NCBI RefSeq assembly: GCF_020564625.1
Contig: NZ_JAJBZT010000004.1
Location: 186,001 to 250,000 of the forward strand
Direction: 5' to 3'
DNA from: Leeia speluncae
Lineage (GTDB): Bacteria; Pseudomonadota; Gammaproteobacteria; Burkholderiales; Leeiaceae
DNA length: 64,000 nt
The notes beneath the pieces were generated by a model. The model was not told the DNA's origin and ran no database searches. It worked only from the letters and a program-made list of their open reading frames with translations. Positions 1 to 9,184 of this stretch are shown one piece after another; the first letter of the stretch is position 1; every line of letters starts with the position of its first letter. The position numbers and the translations under genes are program-made.

Positions 1-626
1 AGCAAAGCGTGTTGGCTGGTTTAACAAAGCGCTTGGCAGATGAATCATTTAACTGCATTACCGTAGATGGCGATACCTCAACGAATGATTCCTTTATTGT
101 GATGGCGACAGGTAAAGCTGGCAATGCCCCACTTGTTGCAGGCGAAGACTTAGATGTGCTTTATGCCGCGTTAAAAGAAGTCGCTCAATACTTGGCTAAA
201 GCGATTGTCAGAGATGGTGAGGGCGCTACCAAATTTATGACGATTCAAGTTAATGGCGGTAAAACGCATGACGAATGTAAAGCGGTTGGTTACGCGATTG
301 GTAACTCTCCACTCGTAAAAACCGCTTTCTTTGCCTCAGACCCTAACTTGGGTCGTATTTTGGCTGCCGTTGGATATGCGCCGCGCCAATGTGACTCCCT
401 AAAAGATCTTGATACCAACACAATCCGTGTGTATTTAGGCGATGTATTGGTGGCAGAGCATGGTGGGCGTGCGGCTTCTTATGTAGAAGAAGCTGGCCAG
501 AAAGTGATGAATGAAGCAGAAATTACCATTCGCATTGAATTAGGCCGTGGTGATGTAAATGCAACCGTTTGGGCTTGTGACTTTAGCTACGATTACGTGA
601 AGATTAACGCAGACTATCGGAGCTAA
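1..626 (+). CDS. argJ: ArgJ, glutamate N-acetyltransferase (C-terminal part; 5' end outside window)
   Basis: This is the last ~208 codons of ArgJ, which moves the acetyl group from N-acetylornithine to glutamate in the cyclic arginine pathway. The reading frame is open from the first base, so the gene starts upstream. The family-typical GDTSTND motif lies at about residues 22-28 of the visible part, and the chain ends in the conserved [15 protein letters not shown] tail. The self-cleavage Thr that makes the alpha and beta chains is upstream and cannot be checked. The next gene follows 2 bases after the stop, suggesting one transcript. Confidence 0.95.
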   Translation, partial: QSVLAGLTKRLADESFNCITVDGDTSTNDSFIVMATGKAGNAPLVAGEDLDVLYAALKEVAQYLAKAIVRDGEGATKFMTIQVNGGKTHDECKAVGYAIGNSPLVKTAFFASDPNLGRILAAVGYAPRQCDSLKDLDTNTIRVYLGDVLVAEHGGRAASYVEEAGQKVMNEAEITIRIELGRGDVNATVWACDFSYDYVKINADYRS

Positions 627-628
627 GC

Positions 629-1492
629 GTGAACGAGAACCTGATGCAAGATCTACTGACACAGTTAACACGTATTGCCGATGCGTTGGCGCCGGCTTCG
701 CTTCCTGCCACAGACTGGTCGGCGACTGCCTATCGCTGGCGAAAGAAAGCAGGGCAGGGCTATTTAGAGTCAGTTCTGCATCCGCATCAGGTACGTTTAG
801 ATTCACTCAAAAATATTGAGCCGCAAAAAATCCAAGTGCTCGCCAATACGCAGCAGTTTGTATCTGGAAAACCTGCAAACAATGTCTTGCTGACTGGTGG
901 CCGTGGTACAGGCAAAAGCTCGCTGATTAAAGCCATGCTGCACGAGTTTTCAGCGCACCATCTTCGGCTGGTGGAAATAGACCGAACGGACTTAGTCGAT
1001 TTACCCGATGTGATTGAAACGCTATACGGTCGCCCTGAACGCTTTATTGTGTTCTGTGATGATCTATCCTTTGACGAGGGAGATGATAGCTACAAGGCAT
1101 TGAAGAGCGCACTAGATGGCACAATATCCGCCCCGGGTGAGAATGTGGTTATTTATGCGACGAGTAATCGACGTCATCTCTTGCCAGAGTACTTTGAAGA
1201 GAATGCTGCGGGGCGTAAGGTCGGGGAAGAGATTCATCCTGCTGAAGCCGTAGATGACAAAATTGCATTGTCCGAACGTTTTGGTCTTTGGCTGTCTTTC
1301 TATCCGTTTAGCCAGCAAGAATACCTTGCTGCCGTTTCTGGTTGGTTAACTGGTTACGGCATTCTACTTACACCGGAAAATGAGCGCTTGGCTCTACAGT
1401 GGGCGCAAGCACGTGGAGGGCGAAGTGGCCGAATTGCTTGGCAATTTGCCCGAGACCTCGCTGGTAAGCATGCAATGGAAACAAACTCATGA
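629..1492 (+). CDS. DUF815-type AAA ATPase
   Basis: This 287-residue protein belongs to the DUF815 group of P-loop ATPases, whose cellular role is not established. Walker A (GGRGTGKSS) is at residues 90-98 and Walker B (FIVFCDD) at about 139-145. A Ser/Asn-Arg-Arg stretch (ATSNRRHL) fits a sensor region. The start is GTG, 2 bases after argJ, and the end overlaps the next gene by 4 bases (ATGA), so the three genes are probably translationally coupled. It has no signal peptide or membrane segment and should be cytoplasmic. Confidence 0.85.
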   Translation: MNENLMQDLLTQLTRIADALAPASLPATDWSATAYRWRKKAGQGYLESVLHPHQVRLDSLKNIEPQKIQVLANTQQFVSGKPANNVLLTGGRGTGKSSLIKAMLHEFSAHHLRLVEIDRTDLVDLPDVIETLYGRPERFIVFCDDLSFDEGDDSYKALKSALDGTISAPGENVVIYATSNRRHLLPEYFEENAAGRKVGEEIHPAEAVDDKIALSERFGLWLSFYPFSQQEYLAAVSGWLTGYGILLTPENERLALQWAQARGGRSGRIAWQFARDLAGKHAMETNS

Positions 1493-2178
1493 CTAAACGC
1501 TTTGTGCATGTTGCCGCTGGTGTTTTAATTCGTCCAAATGGAGAGTTTCTACTAGCCAGCCGTCCAGAGGGAAAACCCATGGCTGGTTACTGGGAGTTTC
1601 CAGGGGGGAAAATAGAAGCCGGCGAGACGCCAGAGCATGCACTTGTTCGTGAGTTACAAGAAGAACTGGGTATCGAGGTTAAAACCGCTTATCCATGGGT
1701 GGTTCAGTCATTTGATTACACCCATGCCAAGGTTAGACTGCATTTCTTCCGGATCACAGAGTGGGAGGGTGAAGTTGAGTCTAAAGAGTCTCAGCATTTT
1801 GCGTGGCAACACGTAAACGAAGTAACCGTTTCACCTGTCCTCCCTGCCAATCAAGATATTCTTCGTTGGCTCGGTCTTCCTGAACGGATCCAGGTGAAGA
1901 AAGAGGTGTTGATTCCTAATGCTCAGGGCGATCTAATCCACCTAACATCGGTGTTCGCTAAGCTATCTCATGCTTCTAATGTGCAGGCGATCAAAGATAA
2001 AATCCAGCTAGGGGCGGACGCATTGCTCTGGTCTGGTCTAGCACTTCCGGCAGCAACAGGAGAGGATAGCTTATTAGAACAGGGCTTTGTACCCATCTAT
2101 TTGCCTGCTGAATTGGTGGGTGGTAATTTGACACTCGCTATGTCGCTGGGCGCACATGGCATTTATGACGCGGTTTAA
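1489..2178 (+). CDS. MutT-type Nudix hydrolase with shortened ThiE-like tail
   Basis: The N-terminal ~130 residues are a Nudix domain with a perfect Nudix box at residues 40-62 (G-x5-E-x7-REL-x-EE-x-GI), as expected for an 8-oxo-dGTP-cleaving MutT. The remaining ~95 residues resemble the end of the thiamine-phosphate-synthase-like domain that many betaproteobacterial MutT proteins carry. Here it is about half the usual length, with only weak matches (a GADALLWSG strand and a terminal GAHGIYDAV). The tail probably has no thiamine-synthesis activity. The start overlaps the ATPase gene by 4 bases. Confidence 0.88.
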   Translation: MTKRFVHVAAGVLIRPNGEFLLASRPEGKPMAGYWEFPGGKIEAGETPEHALVRELQEELGIEVKTAYPWVVQSFDYTHAKVRLHFFRITEWEGEVESKESQHFAWQHVNEVTVSPVLPANQDILRWLGLPERIQVKKEVLIPNAQGDLIHLTSVFAKLSHASNVQAIKDKIQLGADALLWSGLALPAATGEDSLLEQGFVPIYLPAELVGGNLTLAMSLGAHGIYDAV

Positions 2179-2181
2179 TTG

Positions 2182-2601
2182 ATGCGTTGGTTGGCATATC
2201 TAGGTTGGGCGGGCATTGTTGGTTTAGTTGCTTTTGCTGCCTACTATTACCAAAGCGAACAAAATGCGTTGGCGCATCAAGAGAGCATTTCTTGTGAGCC
2301 AACTAAAGCTTGTCTTTGGTCATATCCAAAGTCAGTAAAGCTGAAGTTTACTAGTCCGCCAAGTGGTGCAACACCCTTCTTGGTCGAAATCATCGCGCCG
2401 ACAAAGCAGGCCATTACTTTGCGTTTTGATATGGAAGGAATGGCAATGGGGCCAGCAGCGTATAAGGTGCAAGAAATGGCGGCAGGCCATTATGTTGCGA
2501 AGGTTATCTTACCTGCATGTATTCAAGGCCGTTCCGATTGGCGTGGGACGATTGCGCTATCAGGCCAGCTTTATGTTTTTAAATTTACAGCAAAAATGTA
2601 G
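2182..2601 (+). CDS. Small membrane-anchored protein, FixH/YtkA-like (unknown)
   Basis: This is a 139-residue protein with one N-terminal membrane segment (residues ~3-22) followed by a periplasmic beta-rich domain. The segment around DMEGMAMGPAAY recalls the FixH/YtkA-like fold, but the match is by eye only. Two Cys (in SCEPTKAC) follow the anchor and a third sits near the end (PACIQG). ATG at 2182 is preferred over TTG at 2179. The gene starts 3 bases after mutT and converges with yacG. Function is unknown. Confidence 0.7.
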   Translation: MRWLAYLGWAGIVGLVAFAAYYYQSEQNALAHQESISCEPTKACLWSYPKSVKLKFTSPPSGATPFLVEIIAPTKQAITLRFDMEGMAMGPAAYKVQEMAAGHYVAKVILPACIQGRSDWRGTIALSGQLYVFKFTAKM

Positions 2602-2614
2602 TTGCTTGTGTGGT

Positions 2615-2797
2615 CTACTGCAACGGCAACTTCAACTCGTCTAAATCATCCATTTCCACTACTGGGACACGGTAAGACTCTTCTGCCCAGTGTCCTAAAT
2701 CAATTAATTTACAGCGGTCAGAACAAAAAGGACGATACGCATTTTCTGGGGACCAGATGGTTTCTTGCTTGCAGGTCGGGCAGGTGACTTTTTTCAT
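2615..2797 (-). CDS. yacG: YacG, DNA gyrase inhibitor, zinc-binding
   Basis: This 60-residue protein has the YacG zinc site: Cys6 and Cys9 (CPTC) with Cys25 and Cys29 (CSDRC). The family motif [13 protein letters not shown] follows. E. coli YacG binds GyrB and inhibits gyrase. It is the last gene of the pilB-pilC-pilD-coaE-zapD-yacG series, 56 bases after zapD. Confidence 0.93.
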   Translation of the reverse strand: MKKVTCPTCKQETIWSPENAYRPFCSDRCKLIDLGHWAEESYRVPVVEMDDLDELKLPLQ

Positions 2798-2853
2798 GGT
2801 GACTAGTATTCAGAATATAAGTAAATCTAGCCTTGAATTTTAATGGGGATTAA

Positions 2854-3609
2854 TTACAGGTTGCAATAGGTTAGGGTAAATGGAATGTCGCTATCTACCG
2901 TTTTAGGGCGACCTTCACCTCCCGGGGTGGTGAACCTGACATTGATTGCATACTTGTTTGCAGACAGTTCGGGAACTGCAGCAATATCAGAAGATAAATC
3001 TACTTTTAGAAGTTGAACAATCTTACCTCCAGACATTTGCTGGAACATGCCGCTACGGGCCACAAACTGGTGAGATTTACCTGAGTCTCTTAATAACCGA
3101 AGTACAATTGCGCTACCGTCTCTAATCGGTAAGAGTGGACGAATCCAGGTTGCTAAATCTTGGCGGCGGCTTTCTGTTTCGTTTTTTAACCAGTAATGGT
3201 AAGACGGGATATCGAACTCACAAACTCCGCCAGGAATAGACATCCGCTGTTTGATGGTCATTAGCCATTCATTTTCACGGATATGCTGACCGAACTTACC
3301 CGTTACTTCTAACAGACGAGAAGACGTGCGTTCTATTTCTTGTAAGACGGTGTCTAGTGCTTCTTCGGAGATTTGAGGGTTATTGCGTAAAGATTCTAGT
3401 GTTAAGCGCTGCCGCTCTAACTCTTGAAGTAGGTCTGATTTTAAGTCTGCTCGAGCCCCTGTTTCAATAATTTCAAACAAGGTTTGCAAGGCAAAATGAT
3501 GTTCAAATGCACCTGTCTGACTAACAAAGTGATCAAAACGCTCGTATAAATCCTCCAGCCTTAAAAGACTGCGAGTTCGTTCGTTTAGCGGGAATTCGTA
3601 TTTGATCAC
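2854..3609 (-). CDS. zapD: ZapD, FtsZ-bundling cell division protein
   Basis: This 251-residue protein (former YacF/DUF1342) stabilises the FtsZ ring at mid-cell. It starts with the typical YEFPLNERTRSLLRLEDL stretch. A helical N-terminal half is followed by a beta domain containing the LPIRDGSAIVLRLLRDSG segment. Length matches the family. It lies 116 bases after coaE and just before yacG, the usual proteobacterial order. Confidence 0.95.
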   Translation of the reverse strand: MIKYEFPLNERTRSLLRLEDLYERFDHFVSQTGAFEHHFALQTLFEIIETGARADLKSDLLQELERQRLTLESLRNNPQISEEALDTVLQEIERTSSRLLEVTGKFGQHIRENEWLMTIKQRMSIPGGVCEFDIPSYHYWLKNETESRRQDLATWIRPLLPIRDGSAIVLRLLRDSGKSHQFVARSGMFQQMSGGKIVQLLKVDLSSDIAAVPELSANKYAINVRFTTPGGEGRPKTVDSDIPFTLTYCNL

Positions 3610-3725
3610 AATATAAAACTGGGCTGTAAGGTTATTACGGTATTCTGCACTATGAATAGCATTTATACAAACATCCTTGGCAGAAAACGGGAAAAATATG
3701 TCAGGGCGATAGCGTATTTCGATGT

Positions 3726-4322
3726 TTACTCGCTAAGCTGCAATAATTGTTCATGAAGCAGTCTAACTTTCTCAATTAACGCTTCTTTCGTTCCGTCATT
3801 CACCAGTATGAAATTAGCTAATGCGTTGCGTTCGCTTCTTGAAAGTTGGTGTTGCATGATGTTTTTTACTGCTTCTCTACTGAGTTGTGATCTAGTCATC
3901 ACTCGTTCAATTTGCATCTCTTCCGAACAATCTAATGCAATTACATAGTTGACCAGTGAGCGATATCGTTGGCTTTCAAATAAAAGAGGGACAACAACAA
4001 GTGCATAGGCGCCTTGGCTTGATTGTATTTGCTGTGCTACTTCATACTCGATTAACGGATGAATGATTTGTTCTAAGGCAAGTTTTGCGTTTGCGTTTGT
4101 AAAGATCAACTCACGCATTTTCTTACGATCTAACTTTCCCTCGCTATCGATATAGTCACTGCCAAAGTGACTACTAATCAAGGAAATGGCTTTACCGTTC
4201 TTTGACGTTAACTCATGCGAAATTAAATCCGTATCAATGACATTGACACCTAATGCATGGAATGCATCGGAAGCCGCTGTCTTGCCGGAACCTATTCCGC
4301 CTGTAAGCCCGATTACCTTCAT
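3726..4322 (-). CDS. coaE: Dephospho-CoA kinase
   Basis: CoaE phosphorylates dephospho-CoA in the last step of coenzyme A synthesis. The 198-residue protein begins with the P-loop GLTGGIGSGKT (residues 5-15), followed by the DTD motif (VIDTDLISHE) and the lid-region HPL motif (IIHPLIEYEV). It sits 12 bases after pilD in the same direction. The other late CoA gene, coaD, is at 17730. Confidence 0.96.
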   Translation of the reverse strand: MKVIGLTGGIGSGKTAASDAFHALGVNVIDTDLISHELTSKNGKAISLISSHFGSDYIDSEGKLDRKKMRELIFTNANAKLALEQIIHPLIEYEVAQQIQSSQGAYALVVVPLLFESQRYRSLVNYVIALDCSEEMQIERVMTRSQLSREAVKNIMQHQLSRSERNALANFILVNDGTKEALIEKVRLLHEQLLQLSE

Positions 4323-4334
4323 CCGTTTTCAACT

Positions 4335-5213
4335 TTACAGAAGTAGATTGCCAGCAAAAACAGAAATAAGCCCACCGATCGCTAAATATGGGCCAAATGG
4401 AATGGCTTGGCCACGCCCTTTTTTCTTAAGCGCAATACTTGCGATGCCGATAGTTGCGCCAGCGATTGAAGAGATTAACACGATTTGCGGAATCATTTGC
4501 CACCCAAGCCATGCCCCCAATGCGGCTAACAGCTTGAAGTCTCCATATCCCATTCCCTCTTTGCCAGTGACTAGTTTGAAGGTCCAAAATACTAGCCAAA
4601 GGATCAGATAACCAACTGCGGCACCAAGGACTGAGTCATGTAGTGAAACAGTGCCTCCGAATGTACAAAATAAAATACCTAGCCACATTAATGGAAGGGT
4701 TAGGCTATCCGGTAGCAGCATGGTGTCAGCATCAATCCAAGCCAGAGCAATTAACGTTGCGGAAAACAAGAAAACAGCAACGGCAACATACCAGCCGAAT
4801 GGGCTGTAAATGTGCCAGCTTAATCCTGCAACAATGGCCGTTAATAACTCTACAGTCGGATAGCGAGGGCTAATCTTGGATTTACAGCCCGTACATTTCC
4901 CTTTTTGTATTGCATAACTCAATAATGGGATGTTTTCGATAGCAGTGATTTCATGGCCGCAATGTGGGCACGATGATGCTGGAACGACCAAATTAAATGG
5001 CGTGCTGCGCTTGAAAATACCAAACACCAACTGGCTTGTGCTAGCCAGTTGGTGTTTCTTTTCTGCATCTGTTTGCTGTTCACTTAATTCATTTAATGCA
5101 TTTCCAACATCGTCTCCCCATTGATGCTCCATTATTTTGGGGAGACGGTAAATCAATACATTTAAAAAACTGCCAATTGCTAAACCTGCGAGCGCGAAAA
5201 AAAATAAGTACAT
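4335..5213 (-). CDS. pilD: PilD, prepilin peptidase and N-methyltransferase
   Basis: This 292-residue polytopic membrane protein cleaves and methylates type IV prepilins. The cytoplasmic loop has the zinc-type Cys pairs C82/C85 (CPHC) and C107/C110 (CTGC). The aspartyl-protease residues lie in AWIDADTMLLPD (near residue 161) and GMGYGDFKLL (near 225). It is the only prepilin peptidase in the window, so it probably also serves the pilin genes at 44898-47553. Codons ~53-64 lie inside a 15-bp perfect inverted repeat. Its ATG overlaps the pilC stop codon by one base. Confidence 0.96.
   Translation of the reverse strand: MYLFFFALAGLAIGSFLNVLIYRLPKIMEHQWGDDVGNALNELSEQQTDAEKKHQLASTSQLVFGIFKRSTPFNLVVPASSCPHCGHEITAIENIPLLSYAIQKGKCTGCKSKISPRYPTVELLTAIVAGLSWHIYSPFGWYVAVAVFLFSATLIALAWIDADTMLLPDSLTLPLMWLGILFCTFGGTVSLHDSVLGAAVGYLILWLVFWTFKLVTGKEGMGYGDFKLLAALGAWLGWQMIPQIVLISSIAGATIGIASIALKKKGRGQAIPFGPYLAIGGLISVFAGNLLL
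5022..5057. repeat. 15-bp perfect inverted repeat inside pilD
   Basis: Arms AAACACCAACTGGCT (5022-5036) and AGCCAGTTGGTGTTT (5043-5057) are exact reverse complements separated by 6 bases. The repeat falls in the part of pilD that encodes the variable cytoplasmic loop before the Cys motifs. In RNA it would form a very stable hairpin inside the coding region. Confidence 0.85.
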
Positions 5214-6451
5214 TATCCGCCAACCACTGAACCCATTTTGAAAATTGGCAGGTACATTGCAATTACTAGACCGCCAATAAGTACACCTAAGATGACCATG
5301 ATCAGTGGTTCCATGAGGCTCGAGAGACTTTCCACTGCGCGGTCGACTTCTTCTTCATAAAAGTCGGCTACTTTACTTAACATCGAGTCCAAAGAGCCGG
5401 ACTCTTCGCCAATAGATGCCATTTGCAACACCATATTTGGAAAAACTTTGCTGTTTTGCATGGCAATAGTAAGTGATGTACCTACGCTTACTTCCGCTTG
5501 AATGCCTTTTGTTGCTTCGACATAAACCTGATTGCCAGATGCGCCGCCCACAGATTCAAGGGCCTCAACTAAGGGGACGCCGGCTGCAAACATGGTTGCT
5601 AAGGTTCTGCTCCAGCGTGCTAAAGTTGCTTTGCGGATTACCTCTCCAAAAATTGGAAGCGCTAACATTACTCTGTCCATTCTGGCTTGTAGTGTTTTAG
5701 AGCGCTTCCATGTATAGAAAAATGCATATAAACCGCCGCCAATAGAGCCAAACAATAGCCACCAATATGTGACAAAAAAGTCGGACATAGCAATGACGAT
5801 CATGGTTGGGGCGGGGAGGTCTGCGCCAAAGTTCGAGAACAAATCTTTAAACGCAGGAATAACGAAAATCATAATCACTGCAGTAATAATGAATGCAGCG
5901 ACAATAATAGAGGTTGGATAGAAAAGCGCAGATTTGATCTTGCCTTTGACTTGTTGGATTTTTTCTTTGTAGGTCGCTAATCGATCAAGCAATGTTTCCA
6001 AAATACCCGCTTGCTCACCCGCTTCTACCAAGTTACAAAATAAGGCATCGAAATAGAGTGGATACTTTTTAAATGCTTGAGACATGCTACTGCCAGTCTC
6101 AATATCAGATTTGATATCCATTAGTAGCTTGGTAACAGAAGGGTTACTGTGACCTTTGGCTACAATATCAAATGACTGAAGTAGAGGAACGCCAGATTTC
6201 ATCATGGTGGATAATTGGCGTGTAAATAGCGTGATATCTTTGTCCGTAATCTTTTTTCCTGCAGATCGTCTAGCCTGCTTGATTACGACAGGCTTCAAGC
6301 CTTGTCTACGAAGTTGAACCGCAACAATTTCTTTGGTTGCGGCTCTAGTTTCGCCTTTTACTGTTTTGCCGCTTTTATCTTTGGCTTCCCAAGCAAAGTT
6401 CAATTCTTTGGGGCCTTGAGATCCGGTGCTTTTTGCTTTTGCAACTGCCAT
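5213..6451 (-). CDS. pilC: PilC, type IV pilus inner-membrane platform protein
   Basis: This 412-residue member of the GspF/PilC family couples the PilB motor to the pilus rod. It has two repeats of the T2SSF domain, each starting with a soluble helical part (for example FTRQLSTMMKSGVPLLQSFD). Three membrane segments are visible, near residues ~180-205, ~230-250 and ~385-405. The N-terminal ~60 residues contain the PilC-specific FAWEAKDKSGKTVKGE stretch. It lies 20 bases after pilB and overlaps pilD by 1 base. The MSHA-like gene at 41335 is its paralogue. Confidence 0.96.
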   Translation of the reverse strand: MAVAKAKSTGSQGPKELNFAWEAKDKSGKTVKGETRAATKEIVAVQLRRQGLKPVVIKQARRSAGKKITDKDITLFTRQLSTMMKSGVPLLQSFDIVAKGHSNPSVTKLLMDIKSDIETGSSMSQAFKKYPLYFDALFCNLVEAGEQAGILETLLDRLATYKEKIQQVKGKIKSALFYPTSIIVAAFIITAVIMIFVIPAFKDLFSNFGADLPAPTMIVIAMSDFFVTYWWLLFGSIGGGLYAFFYTWKRSKTLQARMDRVMLALPIFGEVIRKATLARWSRTLATMFAAGVPLVEALESVGGASGNQVYVEATKGIQAEVSVGTSLTIAMQNSKVFPNMVLQMASIGEESGSLDSMLSKVADFYEEEVDRAVESLSSLMEPLIMVILGVLIGGLVIAMYLPIFKMGSVVGG

Positions 6452-6471
6452 GGCTGCGTACCTTGTTTGTT

Positions 6472-8184
6472 TTATTCGTTAGTTACAGATTCAACCTCTT
6501 CCAAAGAGGTTAGTCCCAGCTTGACTTTGCGAAGACCTGACTGTCTCAGGTCCCTTACGCCTTCTTTTTTAGCCTGGTCTGCAATATCCATTGCGTTACC
6601 ATTTGTCATAATAATACGCTGAATATCTTCAGATATGGGCATCACCTGATAAATACCCACTCGACCCTTATAGCCGGTTCCCTTACAGTGGTCGCAGCCA
6701 ACATGTCGGTAGGGTTGCCAGCTTCCATCCAGATCTGCTGGAGAAAAACCTGCCCGCAAAAGTACTTCATCAGGTAAGGTGGTTGGTTCTTTGCATTGTG
6801 GGCATAAGCGTCGTGCTAAACGCTGCGCTGTAATTAAGATAACTGAACTTGCAATGTTAAATGGAGCAACACCCATGTTCATTAGACGTGTTAATGTCGT
6901 AGGGGCATCGTTCGTATGTAGGGTAGAGAAAACCATGTGCCCAGTTTGCGCTGCTTTAATCGCAATGTCGGCTGTTTCTAAGTCTCGAATCTCACCAACC
7001 ATGATCACATCCGGATCTTGACGCAAGAAAGACTTTAGTGCAGCAGCAAAAGAAAGTCCTGCTGCATCATTGACGTTAACTTGGTTAATCCCTGGCAAGT
7101 TAATTTCAGCAGGATCTTCTGCTGTAGAAATGTTAATCCCGGGTTCATTAAGCAAGTTTAAGCAGGTATAAAGAGAAACCGTTTTACCAGAGCCGGTTGG
7201 GCCAGTCACTAGCACCATTCCATATGGGCGCTTAATGGCGTGCATAATGGATTCGCGCTGGTCCGGGTCATAACCAAGCGCATCAATACCTAGTGTTGCA
7301 CTGCTAGGGTCCAAAATACGCATCACAATTTTTTCGCCATGGAGCGTAGGTAGTGATGAAACCCGAAAATCGATTGCACGCGTTTTCGATAATACCAGTT
7401 TCATCCGACCATCTTGTGGGACGCGCTTTTCGGCAATGTTCATCTTTGAGATAACTTTAATGCGCGAGGCGACCTTTTCTTTAATCGCAAGAGGCGGTTG
7501 TCCTATCTCGGATAAAATGCCATCAATCCGATATCGAATTCGATAAAATTTCTCATAGGGCTCAAAGTGAATATCTGATGCGCCTGCATTAATGGCATCA
7601 AGTAGGACTTTGTGTATATAGCGAACAATCGGTGCATCATCGATATCGTTTGCGGCAGGGTCAGCAGTGTCTGCGGGTGCGTCCGCATCTTCAAACTGCA
7701 GATCAACGTCTTCTAGTGCCATGTTGTTGAAGTTGCTACCACTCGCTTCCGCTTCGGTTGCAATTAGTTTATCTAGTAAATCATCTTCAACAACAACCGG
7801 TTCTACATTCGTCCCTAACTTAAATTTAACTTCATCAAGTGCATCTAAGTTTGTTGGGTCACTTATGGCAACAAAAATTGTGTTCCCACGTTTGTAAAGT
7901 GGGACACAGCGTCGGCTTGCAACTAACTTTTGATCAAGTAAGTTTTTGGGGAGGTAATCCGCGTTAAATGTATTGAGATCTAACAGCGGGATACAAAAGG
8001 TTCGTGCGGCAAACTCAGCAATTTGTTTTGCCGATAGTTTTTTGCTCTGAACTAGTTGCTGAATGAAGTGCCGATTGTTTTGGCCTGCTTGCTCATTCAA
8101 ATTTTTAGCATCAACTTCTAGCAATAAATTGTGCTGAATTAACGCTCTGGCAAGTCCTGTTAGCGGAGAAATATTCGCGGCCAC
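6472..8184 (-). CDS. pilB: PilB, type IV pilus extension ATPase
   Basis: This 570-residue hexameric ATPase drives pilus assembly. An N-terminal GspE-N/MshEN-like domain (residues ~1-150) is followed by the ATPase core, with Walker A GPTGSGKT near residue 330 and the Walker B/Asp box region MVGEIRDLETA. Zinc-type Cys pairs (CPQC and CDHC) lie in the C-terminal part. The start is GTG at 8184, with AGGA about 10 bases upstream. No retraction ATPase (PilT) gene is in this window. Confidence 0.96.
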   Translation of the reverse strand: MAANISPLTGLARALIQHNLLLEVDAKNLNEQAGQNNRHFIQQLVQSKKLSAKQIAEFAARTFCIPLLDLNTFNADYLPKNLLDQKLVASRRCVPLYKRGNTIFVAISDPTNLDALDEVKFKLGTNVEPVVVEDDLLDKLIATEAEASGSNFNNMALEDVDLQFEDADAPADTADPAANDIDDAPIVRYIHKVLLDAINAGASDIHFEPYEKFYRIRYRIDGILSEIGQPPLAIKEKVASRIKVISKMNIAEKRVPQDGRMKLVLSKTRAIDFRVSSLPTLHGEKIVMRILDPSSATLGIDALGYDPDQRESIMHAIKRPYGMVLVTGPTGSGKTVSLYTCLNLLNEPGINISTAEDPAEINLPGINQVNVNDAAGLSFAAALKSFLRQDPDVIMVGEIRDLETADIAIKAAQTGHMVFSTLHTNDAPTTLTRLMNMGVAPFNIASSVILITAQRLARRLCPQCKEPTTLPDEVLLRAGFSPADLDGSWQPYRHVGCDHCKGTGYKGRVGIYQVMPISEDIQRIIMTNGNAMDIADQAKKEGVRDLRQSGLRKVKLGLTSLEEVESVTNE

Positions 8185-8232
8185 TCGTAAAATATCCTAT
8201 AAGGAGATTATTTTTTGTCGTTCGTTGCATGG

Positions 8233-8257
8233 ACGTAGTTCAACGTTGCGTCTACGT
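8233..8257. repeat. Imperfect inverted repeat in the pilB leader
   Basis: ACGTAG (8233-8238) and CTACGT (8252-8257) flank a central AACGTT palindrome (8242-8247), giving a roughly symmetrical 25-base element about 50 bases upstream of the pilB start. It could be an operator or an mRNA hairpin. No regulator can be named from the sequence. Confidence 0.5.
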
Positions 8258-8371
8258 TTGTTTTTGTTCTGTTGCTTAAATACTATACTGAATACTTCAA
8301 TTTATCAGCGTTCAAGTCAAGTGTATGACGATTAAATGTATCTGTATGTAAAAATTTTTGCTTTAATCTGA

Positions 8372-9184
8372 CTAATTCTTGTGCAAAAGTACTTCGATAA
8401 CAAATTTACTACCTACATAACCCAGCAATAGCATTGAAGAGCCCATGATCGTTAACCTTGCTGCCATTCTTCCCCGCCAGCCTTTCAAATAATGTCCTAG
8501 TAGTAGATAACCAAATACTAGCCATGACATCAAGGAGAAGATATTTTTGTGATTTGCCTGGAACCAAGCACCATTAATACGATGGGTAAAATAGGCGCCA
8601 GATAACATTGCTGCTGTGAGTAAGATAAAGCCGCCTGCCATTGTATTAAACAGCAGCTTCTCTAGCGCAAGTAACGGGGGGAGCCCTTGAAGTAATTTAC
8701 TTGATCGAATGTGGTGAAGATTGTAATCCACCATGGCGATAAAAATTGCGAGTAAAGTGGTAATCGAAAGTAAAGAATAGGCTGATAGTGCAACCAGTAG
8801 GTGGAGTCTAAACAGTGGTAACGATGTGTTTAATGGGATGTGGTGGCCAGGTAAAATGACTTGGCAAATTGCGCTTACACCAGAGATCAAAAATAATATT
8901 GGGTAAAGACTGCTGAGTTTTTGCCAAAAATTACTAGCGAATACAAAAAGTGTGATCAACCATGCCAAGAGTGAAAGTGTATTTCCAATCCCAAGGTCTA
9001 AACCGTTAGGGCGAAATAGTGCGCTAACTAAACTCGCTGCATGTAAAGCAATCGCACTTGCAATAATCAAATACTCGCCTTGATGGCTCGGTTGACGATT
9101 GAAAAAAGGCTTGCTCAACCAACGTACTTGATAAAAGTAATAGGCAAGTGCTAAGTAAAAAATGGCCGAGATGAATGAAATCAT
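8372..9184 (-). CDS. CcsA/YpjD-type cytochrome c assembly-like membrane protein
   Basis: This 270-residue protein has about eight hydrophobic segments and resembles the CcsA/ResC/YpjD group. Members of that group either handle heme for cytochrome c assembly or, as YpjD/CorE-like proteins, have less clear roles next to ffh. Divergent position to ffh is common in proteobacteria. The C-terminal half shows the group pattern (GGFILLTAAMLSGAYFTH, then HKNIFSLMSWLVFGYLL). With no other ccm/ccs genes nearby, the YpjD-like reading is favoured. Confidence 0.8.
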   Translation of the reverse strand: MISFISAIFYLALAYYFYQVRWLSKPFFNRQPSHQGEYLIIASAIALHAASLVSALFRPNGLDLGIGNTLSLLAWLITLFVFASNFWQKLSSLYPILFLISGVSAICQVILPGHHIPLNTSLPLFRLHLLVALSAYSLLSITTLLAIFIAMVDYNLHHIRSSKLLQGLPPLLALEKLLFNTMAGGFILLTAAMLSGAYFTHRINGAWFQANHKNIFSLMSWLVFGYLLLGHYLKGWRGRMAARLTIMGSSMLLLGYVGSKFVIEVLLHKN

